DNA of 64,000 nucleotides from Vibrio panuliri (lineage in GTDB: Bacteria > Pseudomonadota > Gammaproteobacteria > Enterobacterales > Vibrionaceae). Both the position numbers and the translations under genes were made by a program. The DNA lies in NCBI RefSeq assembly GCF_009938205.1, contig NZ_AP019655.1, forward strand, positions 310,001 through 374,000. Direction: 5' to 3'. Shown in pieces: positions 55,183 to 63,294 of the stretch. Position 1 is the first letter of the stretch. Each line of letters starts with the position of its first letter. Below the pieces are notes generated by a model. It was not told the DNA's origin and searched no databases. It was given only the letters and a program-made list of their open reading frames with translations.

Positions 55183-55398
55183 TTAGGTTGCGTATGGTTG
55201 GGTGGCAAAATCCACACCGCGGTATTGTTGAGAAAGTTTAGTTTGAGATTTGTTGCGTTTGCGTCGTTTGACGGGTTTGGGTTGCGGGGTGCTTTCTTTT
55301 ATCGCTTTTTCATGCTCTTGCGCTGAGCGGAGGAATCTATCAGACTTCATCGCCTGCTTTCTAAGAGCATTGAGCTTCTCTAGTCGGTCTTTCAGCAT
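55183..55398 (-). CDS. Small highly charged basic protein
   Basis: 71 residues from ATG 55398 with GAGGTG four bases upstream. A charged amphipathic N-terminal helix (LKDRLEKLNALRKQAMK) is followed by a Lys/Arg-rich tail (PKPVKRRKRNKSQTKLSQQY), so binding to RNA, DNA or ribosomes is possible. No family recognised. The clear ribosome site supports a real gene. Confidence 0.6.
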   Translation of the reverse strand: MLKDRLEKLNALRKQAMKSDRFLRSAQEHEKAIKESTPQPKPVKRRKRNKSQTKLSQQYRGVDFATQPYAT

Positions 55399-55690
55399 AA
55401 ATCACCTCGTGGTTCACAATGCCAATTAACAGCAAGTACCCAAGTGACTTCGAGATGCCGGATTCAAATTTATCGCGCGATTTTATGTAAGTAATGACGA
55501 TGCGCCGTCGTCGGTTTTCGAGTCGTCTAATGCAAACTAAAGGAAGAACCCTTATTTTGCTGAACCAAGCTTCTCGAGGCTACCTAATGATTATTATAGC
55601 ATTTTCATGAATTTATAGTGTGACTTGCTACGCAAATGGGAGTGACGTTAGAGTAGGTTGTGCGTGTATTTGTGCCGACCGAGTAGAAAG
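55399..55690. other. Intergenic region with repeat copy 6
   Basis: 292 bases before the shared terminator at 55691. Besides the repeat copy at 55437-55468 it holds nothing recognisable. Confidence 0.45.
55437..55468 (+). repeat. Dispersed short repeat, copy 6
   Basis: GTACCCAAGTGACTTCGAGA followed by TGCCGGATTCA. It is the closest relative of copy 1 at 15710, with the same TGC-GGATTCA tail. Confidence 0.6.
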
Positions 55691-55719
55691 AAAAGAGCAC
55701 GTCTGTAGCGTGCTCTTTT
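55691..55719 (-). terminator. Terminator of the M14 peptidase gene
   Basis: AAAAGAGCACG (55691-55701) and CGTGCTCTTTT (55709-55719) are perfect complements with a seven-base loop. The T run on the minus strand fits the gene at 55741. Confidence 0.82.
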
Positions 55720-55740
55720 AACGGGATTGGTTAGCTTTGC

Positions 55741-56658
55741 TTAGCGCGTGCTTAACACGTAATCTAGGCCACCGAGTATTGCAGCAACTTGCGCTCGATT
55801 ACATTCCTCGTCAGTCACTTTCGGACTGTCAGGATACACTTCTGTTGTAGTGTGGTACTGGCAATTACTAACGCCGCCACATAAGCCCAACTTGATCATT
55901 GGGTAGAGGATTACGCCGTTTTGCACAACATCAGAACCGATGATTTGGCCTTTACTGTCTGCTGGGGCGATATGGGTCACTTTGGCAACTGAGTCGATGA
56001 CGGCAGCTTGGAACGCCAGTTGTGGGTTCTCTGTATCGCCTACCGTGTAGAAACCATCTGGGATGATATCCTCTTCGTAGTCAACGCCGTCTCGCGCTGC
56101 AAGCGCAGGACGAAACTCAGTTTCGTCGGTATCGGTGGTTTCATGTAGATCGAAGTGAATTAGCACATCACCAATACTCGCGACTAAAGATTGCAGTGCT
56201 GCTGACTCTTCTGCAGGGCTGTCGGCGTAGAACGAGCGGTTAGGATCAATCGCTAAAGGGTTCCAACGGTTGATAGTCTCATAGCCCCAAGGGCTGACAC
56301 ATGGCGCAATAACAATATTAAAGTGCTTGCTGTAAGTCTCTAGATGCTTATCTGCAAACAGCAGTGCGCCTTGCACACCACTGGTCTCATATCCGTGTAC
56401 TCCACCAGAGATAAGCACCGTTGGTTTGTGTTCATCCCACTGATTACTCTTAATCGAAAACAATGGGAAACGCTCGGCATCATAAGAGAGTGCACCGTAT
56501 TGTTCGACAATGAAACGAGTGCTTAACGCTTCAATCTTTGGCAGGACTTCTTCACTGTAAAGACGTTTAACTTGAGTGCTTTCGCGCCATGCTTGGCGAT
56601 CTTGCTCGGTCCATTTTTGACCAGAGGTACCAATTGGGTAGCTTGCGTTTGTATTCAT
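55741..56658 (-). CDS. M14-family metallocarboxypeptidase-like protein
   Basis: 305 residues from the ATG at 56658 (an upstream start at 56691 has no ribosome site). The zinc site GGVHGYETSG gives His-x2-Glu, DLHETTDTDETEF gives the third ligand and PNRSFY gives the Asn-Arg substrate pair of the M14/succinylglutamate-desuccinylase fold. No signal peptide, so it acts in the cytosol. It probably removes a C-terminal or N-acyl group from a small peptide or acyl-amino acid. Substrate unknown. Confidence 0.85.
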   Translation of the reverse strand: MNTNASYPIGTSGQKWTEQDRQAWRESTQVKRLYSEEVLPKIEALSTRFIVEQYGALSYDAERFPLFSIKSNQWDEHKPTVLISGGVHGYETSGVQGALLFADKHLETYSKHFNIVIAPCVSPWGYETINRWNPLAIDPNRSFYADSPAEESAALQSLVASIGDVLIHFDLHETTDTDETEFRPALAARDGVDYEEDIIPDGFYTVGDTENPQLAFQAAVIDSVAKVTHIAPADSKGQIIGSDVVQNGVILYPMIKLGLCGGVSNCQYHTTTEVYPDSPKVTDEECNRAQVAAILGGLDYVLSTR

Positions 56659-56739
56659 GGTGACTATTTTTATTGACCTATCGTTTGGCAAGCATAGCGA
56701 CTGAATAGTCTTGATGCAAAAGGATTTCTGCTTGGTGCA

Positions 56740-57387
56740 TTAACCCTGCTGCGCGACGACATCTTGCAGCATTTGAACGAATATCTCGACACTTTGCGCC
56801 CCTGAGATCAAGTGTTTTTGCTCAAACACAATAGCGGGAACCGCAGAGATGCCTGCTTCAAGCCATTGCTGCTCCGTTTTCGCGACCGATTGCGCCCACG
56901 CGTTGTCATTTATTACCACATCTGCAGTGCTGCTATCTAGCCCAACGGATGTCGCGATGTCTAACAGTGTACTCTGATCCGCGATATTACGGTTCTCGGT
57001 AAAATAGGCGTGAAATAATGCTGCTTGTAAGGCGTGTTGCTTACCCTCGCTCTGTGCCCAAAGTAATAATTGATGGGCTTGTCGAGTGTTATAGATGCGC
57101 ATTTCGTCGGTGAAGTGAAACTCAAAACCGATTTCTCTGCCGAGTTGGGTGAGGGTTGCTCTGGCGGATGCGCTTGCTTGCGGTGTTGTGCCGTATTTCT
57201 CTGCCAAATGTTCTCGGAGGTTCTGTCCCTGCAATGGCATGGCTGGATTGAGCTCAAAAGGATGCCAATGAATGTCGGCTTTGATCTCTTGCTCTAGTTT
57301 GGATAGCGCTTGTTTTAACCGCCCAAAGCCAATGACACACCATGGGCAAACAACATCTGATACGACATCAATACGAACCGTTTTCAT
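56740..57387 (-). CDS. DsbA-family oxidoreductase (FrnE-like)
   Basis: 215 residues. VSDVVCPWCVIGFGRLKQ carries the CPWC active site at the end of the first strand, with the helical insertion and a cis-proline in ISAVPAIVFE. No signal peptide, as in cytoplasmic FrnE-like proteins. It would shuffle thiols or act on a small disulfide. The ATG follows AAGGAGTG. The gene ends 82 bases from the M14 start in the same direction. Confidence 0.87.
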   Translation of the reverse strand: MKTVRIDVVSDVVCPWCVIGFGRLKQALSKLEQEIKADIHWHPFELNPAMPLQGQNLREHLAEKYGTTPQASASARATLTQLGREIGFEFHFTDEMRIYNTRQAHQLLLWAQSEGKQHALQAALFHAYFTENRNIADQSTLLDIATSVGLDSSTADVVINDNAWAQSVAKTEQQWLEAGISAVPAIVFEQKHLISGAQSVEIFVQMLQDVVAQQG

Positions 57388-57600
57388 GGCATCACTCCTT
57401 AATCGCGTCGACCAAGTATAGCACCAATCATATTTTAAAATTCAGTGACTGTCGGAACTTCGCAAAGATTGTTGCCGTTCGAGCTAGCTTGTTCACAAGC
57501 ACGGGGTTGATAGTTGGGTATAGCACCAACAATTTACAGTGTGAATAGCTGGTGCTTTGAAAGGTACAGTGAACGAAAAGGAAGCGCAGAAATAGAGTGT

Positions 57601-58221
57601 TTAATATTTGAAATCTGGCTTGCCGCATATGCTTTCGACCATCAGCATGAAACTGGCTTGATCTCCCGCGAACAGTTGCTCAACTACGGCTTGAGGTTTA
57701 CTGCCTGACAGTATTTGGCGGCGAGCTTCTCGAACTAACAGAACAAGTTGAATTTCTTTGCTTAACTCAGAGTCTTTTTCTGGTGACCATTGTGACACCG
57801 CATTTCCTAGTGTTGAAGGTCTTAGCTTAGGGTGTAATGAGGCAAGTTCTGCTTGAAGTACACGATAGAGATCGAGTTTTGTTTCATGAGCTTGAGCATC
57901 GGCGGCCACCAAACGGTTAATCACTGCCGTCGTCAACTCATTAAAGTCGACAAAGCCAGCTTGCTTTGGCAAGCTTTGTTGTACGCGGCTAGACACCTCA
58001 ACCATAGAGATCGTCGTATTCGGGAAGTAGGTCGTCGACGTGAGGCAATCAAACGGTAGCCACATGGCTTGACCCGGTTCAATAGCGTACTCATGCTTGC
58101 CTAATCTCACCAGAGCCAAACCGTCTTCAACACGCAAAAGGCAGTGTTTCAGTAGCTTTTTTCTTGGAGTGATTGATAAAAAGCCAAATTCTGTTGTCTT
58201 AAGTGAGATAGCGTAGTGCAT
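57601..58221 (-). CDS. AraC-like regulator with degenerate DNA-binding end
   Basis: 206 residues from ATG 58221 (MHYAISLKTTEFGFLS); a longer start at 58302 is open but unlikely. Residues 10-95 form a cupin-like sensor domain. The C-terminal part, SKEIQLVLLVREARRQILSG and the QASFMLMVESICG stretch, looks like the second half of an AraC helix-turn-helix with the usual SP-x-x-Y end missing, so DNA binding may be weak or changed. Divergent from the acyltransferase gene. Confidence that it is AraC-like is moderate. Confidence 0.65.
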   Translation of the reverse strand: MHYAISLKTTEFGFLSITPRKKLLKHCLLRVEDGLALVRLGKHEYAIEPGQAMWLPFDCLTSTTYFPNTTISMVEVSSRVQQSLPKQAGFVDFNELTTAVINRLVAADAQAHETKLDLYRVLQAELASLHPKLRPSTLGNAVSQWSPEKDSELSKEIQLVLLVREARRQILSGSKPQAVVEQLFAGDQASFMLMVESICGKPDFKY

Positions 58222-58411
58222 GGAATAACTCGATATTTTTGGGGCGCTAAGAGTAGCGTGTCTCAGCGCAAAAAGCCATATTTGTCCAACCGACGCGCGC
58301 ATACTCTTTGATTACTCTGGTCTGACCTTAGTAATTATGTGCGTATCTTAGCTGCCAAGAAGAGATTCTATGCGTAGAATGAGCCGCGAACTGTCTCTGA
58401 TTTAAATTAAA

Positions 58412-59509
58412 ATGACTACAAGTACAGACCCATATATTGATATCCGTCCATACAACGACGATGAAATTCCTGCTGCAATTGATCGCTTGATTCAAGATGA
58501 TGAATTTATCGGAGCGATTCTACAACATCGTTTCTCCAATCACGCTCCTTGGTTTAAGGCGCTTATGACGCCGCTTGTCAAAGTTTACCTCAAATATAAG
58601 TGGTCGAAACTTAGCACCACCGAAGCGATTCAGCTGGAAGTGAAAAAATACCTACAGCAAACTCTTGCGAGTACAACTCGTGGGGTGACATACAGTGGTT
58701 TAGAAAACCTAGATAAGCAAACGGCTTACCTATTTGTTTCCAATCACCGTGATATCGCGATGGATCCTGCGCTGGTGAACTATGGCTTACACCAGAACAA
58801 TCACAAAACGATGCGTATTGCCATTGGTGACAATCTACTCAAGAAACCATGTGCTACCGAGCTGATGCGGTTAAATAAAAGTTTTATTGTTAAGCGTTCA
58901 GCCAAAGCACCGCGAGAGATGATGAAAGCGCTTGGTACGCTGTCGAGCTATATCAAACACTCGCTTGATACAGGGAACTCAATTTGGATTGCGCAGAAAG
59001 AGGGGCGTGCGAAAGACGGCAACGACTTTACCGATCCTGCGATTTTGAAAATGTTCCATGTTGAAGGTCGACGCCAGAAAATTGATTTTCCAACTTACAT
59101 CCAGTCATTGAAGATTGTGCCTGTCTCAATCTCTTACGAAAATGACCCATGCGATGTGGCAAAAGCTCGTGAACTGTATGAGAAAGCCGTAAACGGTAAG
59201 TATGAGAAAGGCGAGTTTGAGGATATCGAGAGCATTATTCAAGGTATTATTGGTGATAAAGGCCGTGTGCACGTTGCGTTTGGTGAAGTGATTGACCAGC
59301 CGTTTAACACACCAGATGAGTTAGCGGCGGAGATTGACCGTCAGATTCACCAAAATTACAAACTCTTCCCGATTAACTTATTGGCTGCAGGGGACAAAAG
59401 TGTTGGTGAGCAAGTTGAAGCGATATTAAACAGCAAGCTTGAGCAACTCCCGCACGGCGCGCATCCATACCTTATCGCGAGCTACGCCAACCCAGTTAAT
59501 AACCGCTGA
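58412..59509 (+). CDS. Phospholipid acyltransferase-like protein
   Basis: 365 residues. The acyltransferase site is FVSNHRDIAMD, with a His-x5-Asp spacing instead of the usual His-x4-Asp, and EGRAKDGNDFTDPAIL provides the second motif. It resembles PlsC-type glycerolipid acyltransferases of the type often labelled 1-acyl-glycerol-phosphate acyltransferase. No clear membrane segment, so it may bind the membrane from the cytosol. The ATG at 58412 lacks a good ribosome site. Divergent from the AraC-like gene. Confidence 0.8.
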   Translation: MTTSTDPYIDIRPYNDDEIPAAIDRLIQDDEFIGAILQHRFSNHAPWFKALMTPLVKVYLKYKWSKLSTTEAIQLEVKKYLQQTLASTTRGVTYSGLENLDKQTAYLFVSNHRDIAMDPALVNYGLHQNNHKTMRIAIGDNLLKKPCATELMRLNKSFIVKRSAKAPREMMKALGTLSSYIKHSLDTGNSIWIAQKEGRAKDGNDFTDPAILKMFHVEGRRQKIDFPTYIQSLKIVPVSISYENDPCDVAKARELYEKAVNGKYEKGEFEDIESIIQGIIGDKGRVHVAFGEVIDQPFNTPDELAAEIDRQIHQNYKLFPINLLAAGDKSVGEQVEAILNSKLEQLPHGAHPYLIASYANPVNNR

Positions 59510-59554
59510 TAAGGCGTTTGTTCAGCGAAAATCGTTAGAGACAGGTTTATATTT

Positions 59555-59579
59555 AGGGCAGCATAAAGCTGCCCTTTTT
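59555..59579 (+). terminator. Terminator of the acyltransferase gene
   Basis: AGGGCAGC (59555-59562) and GCTGCCCT (59568-59575), loop ATAAA, then TTTT. Confidence 0.88.
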
Positions 59580-59597
59580 CTTACCTGGCAATTGAGG

Positions 59598-60194
59598 CTA
59601 TGGTGCAACCGCTCCGCCAAGCGTTAAGTTTTCGGGCCATTTTTGAATGCGATTACCGCCAAGGAAGATATTGCCTTCGACCGTCATCGTTTTTGGAAAC
59701 TCGGTTACTTTAGAACCGCCGATATAGAGATTACCTTTTACGACTAAACCCTCAGGTAGCTTTTGCAGTGGCGTGCGAATAACGCTGAGATCACCGTTGA
59801 CCTTCATGCGGTTAGGGAGTTGTGTCAATGGTGTATCGGTGAGATTGATGTAGCCGCCGACCTTAATACCGTTTGGCCAGCGCTTGATTTGTGAACCGAG
59901 TAGATTCGCATAGCCGCGAATACTGGTTCCTTTTCCCAGCTTGCTCAAGCTGCTGTTGGACGCAATCAAACTGCCCTCAATTTTTGTATCTTTAGGTAAG
60001 CTTTTGATTTGCGTTTTCGATATGTTCAGGTTTCCCTTTATCTCTATTCCCGAGACAAGTTCGGAATAGGGTTTGTTGCGTAGATCAAGGTTGCCATAGT
60101 TGTCTAGGTGGTTGAGCATGCGATAGTGATCCAGCACCTGCGCAGAGGCGGTGGTTGCGCATAACAGCAATAGGATGAGCGGAAAGCGTGGCAT
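59598..60194 (-). CDS. Exported LRR-like / beta-solenoid repeat protein
   Basis: 198 residues with signal peptide MPRFPLILLLLCATTASA. The body is about seven repeats of 20-21 residues of the form xxKVxGxLxLxxTPLxxLPxG (for example KVNGDLSVIRTPLQKLPEGL), like the leucine-rich-repeat or polymer-forming cytoskeletal folds. Probably a periplasmic or surface solenoid. No function known. The start has little ribosome site, so it may be weakly expressed. Confidence 0.75.
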   Translation of the reverse strand: MPRFPLILLLLCATTASAQVLDHYRMLNHLDNYGNLDLRNKPYSELVSGIEIKGNLNISKTQIKSLPKDTKIEGSLIASNSSLSKLGKGTSIRGYANLLGSQIKRWPNGIKVGGYINLTDTPLTQLPNRMKVNGDLSVIRTPLQKLPEGLVVKGNLYIGGSKVTEFPKTMTVEGNIFLGGNRIQKWPENLTLGGAVAP

Positions 60195-60279
60195 AAACTA
60201 GGCGTAATAGATGGCGTTAAGCTCAGTATTCCCAAGGCGATATGCTTGGTCAACTAATTACGTATTTTCAGGTGATAAA

Positions 60280-60303
60280 AAAGCGGGCTATTGCCCGCTT
60301 TGG
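60280..60303 (-). terminator. Terminator of the YfcZ/YiiS-family gene
   Basis: AAAGCGGGC (60280-60288) and GCCCGCTTT (60293-60301) with loop TATT; on the minus strand six T residues follow. Confidence 0.85.
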
Positions 60304-60307
60304 TTGT

Positions 60308-60604
60308 TTACTTAGCTAGAGAGCGAGTCTTCAATTCGAAAATTAGCTTCTCAGCACTGACTTCAAATTTGAAACGAGCAGTCAGTTCAGTTGCGTCTTC
60401 AGCAACTTCTGTAGTTTCGTACTGAACTTCAGCAGAAACTTGTTTAGCAAGCTCAATGTACTGTGCGAGTTCTGATTCAAGAAGTGCTTTGCCTTGAGCG
60501 AAAATTGTAACTTCAGCTACATCATCACCTTCTTTGATAATGAAGCCCATTTCACCCGCGCAACCACATGCTTCGCATACTTGAGGTTCTTGTTCGATAC
60601 TCAT
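60308..60604 (-). CDS. YfcZ/YiiS-family (DUF406) protein
   Basis: 98 residues. The Cys-rich start CEACGCAGEMGF and the acidic body match the YfcZ/YiiS family, small cytoplasmic proteins of unknown function. The intact CxxCxC motif suggests metal or thiol chemistry. Ends with KTRSLAK and has its own terminator. Start follows AGGACATAGCT at poor spacing. Confidence 0.85.
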   Translation of the reverse strand: MSIEQEPQVCEACGCAGEMGFIIKEGDDVAEVTIFAQGKALLESELAQYIELAKQVSAEVQYETTEVAEDATELTARFKFEVSAEKLIFELKTRSLAK

Positions 60605-61111
60605 AGCTATGTCCTATTCAAATAATTACAGGCATTTTATCGGTATATTTGAACATTATCCATATAAATAGCAACCCTATAAGAATCAACAACAACCTAG
60701 TTTGCAAACTGTTGTGTAGAAAATTTATTGCATATTTGTTTTTAATTTAACAAACTTTGTGTGACGTAGCTCAAATAGATTAAAAATAAAGTGTCATTAT
60801 AACGTCAGAACGCTGAGCGTTTAGTTGTAAGTGTTCTAGTTTTGTAACACTATCCATACCGCAGATAATATCGCCCGTATTGTGAACAATTTCGCTTAAC
60901 ATTCTTACTAAGACTGAATCATTAGTGAGAAAACTTCTTTAGTTCATTGATTTAGAGCGAGCGATAGGTAGCGTACATGGTACTATTTGCTTTAACAATA
61001 ATTACGGTCACGCGAAATGACGTGGCAAACAGTCAGTCAGACAGTTGTTATGAATCCTGACTTTAAGACTCATGTTGAGTCAAACGGATTTAAATATAGA
61101 AGAGCCAAAAC
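60605..61111. promoter_or_regulatory. Long leader of the LuxT-like gene with a CRP-type site
   Basis: 507 bases. TGTGACGTAGCTCAAA at 60760-60775 fits the CRP half-site layout TGTGA-N6-TCAC(A) with one mismatch. The rest is AT-rich. A hairpin AACGC/GCGTT near 60810 is also present. No gene was found; such a length suggests complex control of the TetR gene. Confidence 0.5.
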
Positions 61112-61573
61112 ATGCCGAAGCGTAGTAAAGAAGATACCGAAATCACGATACAGAAAATCATGGATGCCGTTGTTGATCAACTTTTGCGTCTTGGTTATGA
61201 CAAAATGTCTTACACAACATTGAGTCAACAGACTGGAGTTTCTCGCACGGGTATTAGCCACCATTTCCCTAAGAAAACCGATTTTACCGCGGCGTTAGAT
61301 GGCCGTATTTTTAAAATGTTTGTGTCTCACCTCGACTTCGATGGAAGTTTAAACGACTTTTCAGCGAGTTGGGTTAAAGCACTGGATAACAGTGAGTTCC
61401 TCGCCATTTTGCGCCTGCTCTACCACCACATTGTAACGGCGGAGAATGCACATGAGTTTGCAGCCCACGGCATCGAACGCTTGTACAAAGCGGTTGAAGT
61501 TAAGTTTGGTCCAGAAAGCGCCAAAGAACTGGAGTGGCTGTTCGGTAAGTCTCTAATTAAAATGGCGATTTAA
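61112..61573 (+). CDS. luxT: LuxT/SwrT-like TetR-family regulator
   Basis: 153 residues, the length known for Vibrio LuxT. The TetR helix-turn-helix spans residues 12-55 (MSYTTLSQQTGVSRTGISHH) and the rest is a short helical domain. LuxT in Vibrio harveyi and SwrT in V. parahaemolyticus govern low-density and swarming genes; the start MPKRSKEDTEITIQKIMDAV is close to that of LuxT as remembered. The name is given with moderate confidence; orthology should be checked. Preceded by a 507-base leader and followed by a terminator. Confidence 0.65.
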   Translation: MPKRSKEDTEITIQKIMDAVVDQLLRLGYDKMSYTTLSQQTGVSRTGISHHFPKKTDFTAALDGRIFKMFVSHLDFDGSLNDFSASWVKALDNSEFLAILRLLYHHIVTAENAHEFAAHGIERLYKAVEVKFGPESAKELEWLFGKSLIKMAI

Positions 61574-61594
61574 ACCATTTTTATCGAATCCATA

Positions 61595-61618
61595 AGCCAG
61601 CCAAGTTGCTGGCTTTTT
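61595..61618 (+). terminator. Terminator of the LuxT-like gene
   Basis: AGCCAGC (61595-61601) and GCTGGCT (61608-61614), six-base loop, followed by TTTT. Confidence 0.85.
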
Positions 61619-61766
61619 CGTATCAAAATAATCTGTCATTAATCAGGAATAGACCTAAGGTCGGACAAGTTTCATCAGTTAGGAATTAGGTGATTTAACC
61701 GTACCTGAGACGGAAACTATCTGTTACACTTTGACGATAACTAAACCAATAGCAGTGGGTGCACCG

Positions 61767-62777
61767 ATGTCTTTTCCCATCTTAATCTGTGACGATTCTG
61801 CGCTAGCTCGTAAGCAGATGGCTCGTTCTCTACCCGCGTCACTAAACGCAGATATTTCTTTTGCGGTTCATGGTCTTGACGCATTAGAACAGTTAGAGAA
61901 ACAATCGTTTAAAATCATGTTTCTTGACCTTACCATGCCAGAGTTGGATGGTTTTGGTACATTAGAAGAAATTCAAAAACGCGGCATTCAAATCAATGTC
62001 GTTGTGGTTTCTGGTGATATTCAGCCGAAGGCAAAAGAACGCGTTATGGCGTTGGGCGCTAAGGCGTTTATTCAGAAGCCTATTGATCAGCAAGTGCTCA
62101 AAACGGTTCTTAGTGAATTAGTCAAACCAGAAGAGAGAAGCCAAGCTGCTTATATTCCTGTTGCGCCTGTGATGGCTCCCGCGCTGCGCCGTCGTGATAT
62201 TTATATGGAAGTGGCAAACGTGGCGATTGGTCGCGCTGCAGACGCCTTAGCAAGACACTTTGATGTGTTTGTTCACTTACCGCTGCCAAATGTGAATATA
62301 TTTGAGGTAAGCGAGTTACATATGGCTTTGCGTGACCTTTCGAGTAATGACCAGGTTTCTGGTGTTTGCCAAGGGTTTAGCGGTGAGGGTATTGCCGGAG
62401 AAGCACTGGTTTTACTTAGCGATTCTAGTGTGGCAGATCTGAAGAAACTGATGAAGATCCCTGCCGATAGCGAAGAGTTGGAAGAACTTGAACTGCTTAT
62501 GGACGTTTCGAACATTTTGGTTGGCTCGTTCTTAAATGGCTTAGGTCAGCAGGTCGAAGTGCGCTTTTTCCAAAGCTCTCCTGTGCTATTAGGTCAACAT
62601 ATCTCGATTGATTCGGTGATTAAGTCAACCGAGGGTAGCTTTAAGAAAACTATGACGTTCGAAGTCAGCTACAAGATTGCTGATACCTCGATTCGCTGCG
62701 ATTTATTGTTTATGTTTGTTGATGAGTCACTCCCTCTGCTTGATACGAAACTGTCATATCTCATGGAGGATGCGTAA
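61767..62777 (+). CDS. Receiver domain fused to a CheC/CheX-type phosphatase domain
   Basis: 336 residues from ATG 61767. The receiver (1-118) has D9-D10, the phospho-acceptor D54 and K104, so it can be phosphorylated. The C-terminal part (140-335) is CheC-like: the first catalytic motif is D144-x3-E148-x2-N151 (IYMEVANVAIG), which fits the CheC consensus, and the second reads E-x3-D-x2-N, with Asp in place of Glu. CheC proteins remove phosphate from CheY, so this protein may dephosphorylate a receiver under control of its own phosphorylation. No kinase gene is near. Confidence 0.85.
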   Translation: MSFPILICDDSALARKQMARSLPASLNADISFAVHGLDALEQLEKQSFKIMFLDLTMPELDGFGTLEEIQKRGIQINVVVVSGDIQPKAKERVMALGAKAFIQKPIDQQVLKTVLSELVKPEERSQAAYIPVAPVMAPALRRRDIYMEVANVAIGRAADALARHFDVFVHLPLPNVNIFEVSELHMALRDLSSNDQVSGVCQGFSGEGIAGEALVLLSDSSVADLKKLMKIPADSEELEELELLMDVSNILVGSFLNGLGQQVEVRFFQSSPVLLGQHISIDSVIKSTEGSFKKTMTFEVSYKIADTSIRCDLLFMFVDESLPLLDTKLSYLMEDA

Positions 62778-63214
62778 TGTTACATTTGCCCGCTGAATTT
62801 GAGCAGTTCCATTGGATGGTCGATATGGTGCAAAACGTCGACTTGGGTCTGGTGGTGTTAGATCGTGACCACAATGTGCAGGTGTGGAATGGGTTTATGA
62901 CCCACCACAGTGGTATTCAAGCTCATGATGCAATTGGTAAGTCTCTGTTTGAACTCTTCCCAGAGATCCCATCTGAGTGGTTTAAGCTCAAAACGAAGCC
63001 TGTCTATGATTTGGGTTGCCGTAGCTTTATCACTTGGCAGCAGCGACCATACCTATTTAAATGTCGCAACGTGCGTCCAGTAACGCAGCAAGCGGATTTT
63101 ATGTATCAAAACATCACACTGAATCCGATGAGAACGCCTACAGGTGAAATTCGTTCACTGTTCTTATCTGTTCAAGATGCCACCGCTGAAGCATTGGCAT
63201 CTAAACCCCGCTAA
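62777..63214 (+). CDS. Single PAS-domain protein
   Basis: 145 residues: one PAS domain (about 12-130; VDLGLVVLDRDHNVQVWNGF). It starts as TAATG on the stop of the receiver-CheC gene with GGAGGA before it, so translation is coupled. No kinase, GGDEF or other output domain follows. It likely acts as a sensing partner of the receiver-CheC protein. Confidence 0.82.
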   Translation: MLHLPAEFEQFHWMVDMVQNVDLGLVVLDRDHNVQVWNGFMTHHSGIQAHDAIGKSLFELFPEIPSEWFKLKTKPVYDLGCRSFITWQQRPYLFKCRNVRPVTQQADFMYQNITLNPMRTPTGEIRSLFLSVQDATAEALASKPR

Positions 63215-63236
63215 ATGGGTTTGTTGCCACACTATT

Positions 63237-63263
63237 AAAGGCTAGCTTGTGCTAGCCTTTTTT
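63237..63263 (+). terminator. Terminator after the PAS gene
   Basis: AAAGGCTAGC (63237-63246) and GCTAGCCTTT (63251-63260), loop TTGT, then TTT. Confidence 0.88.
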
Positions 63264-63294
63264 GTATCCGCTCTCGATCAAACAAGGAGTTATC

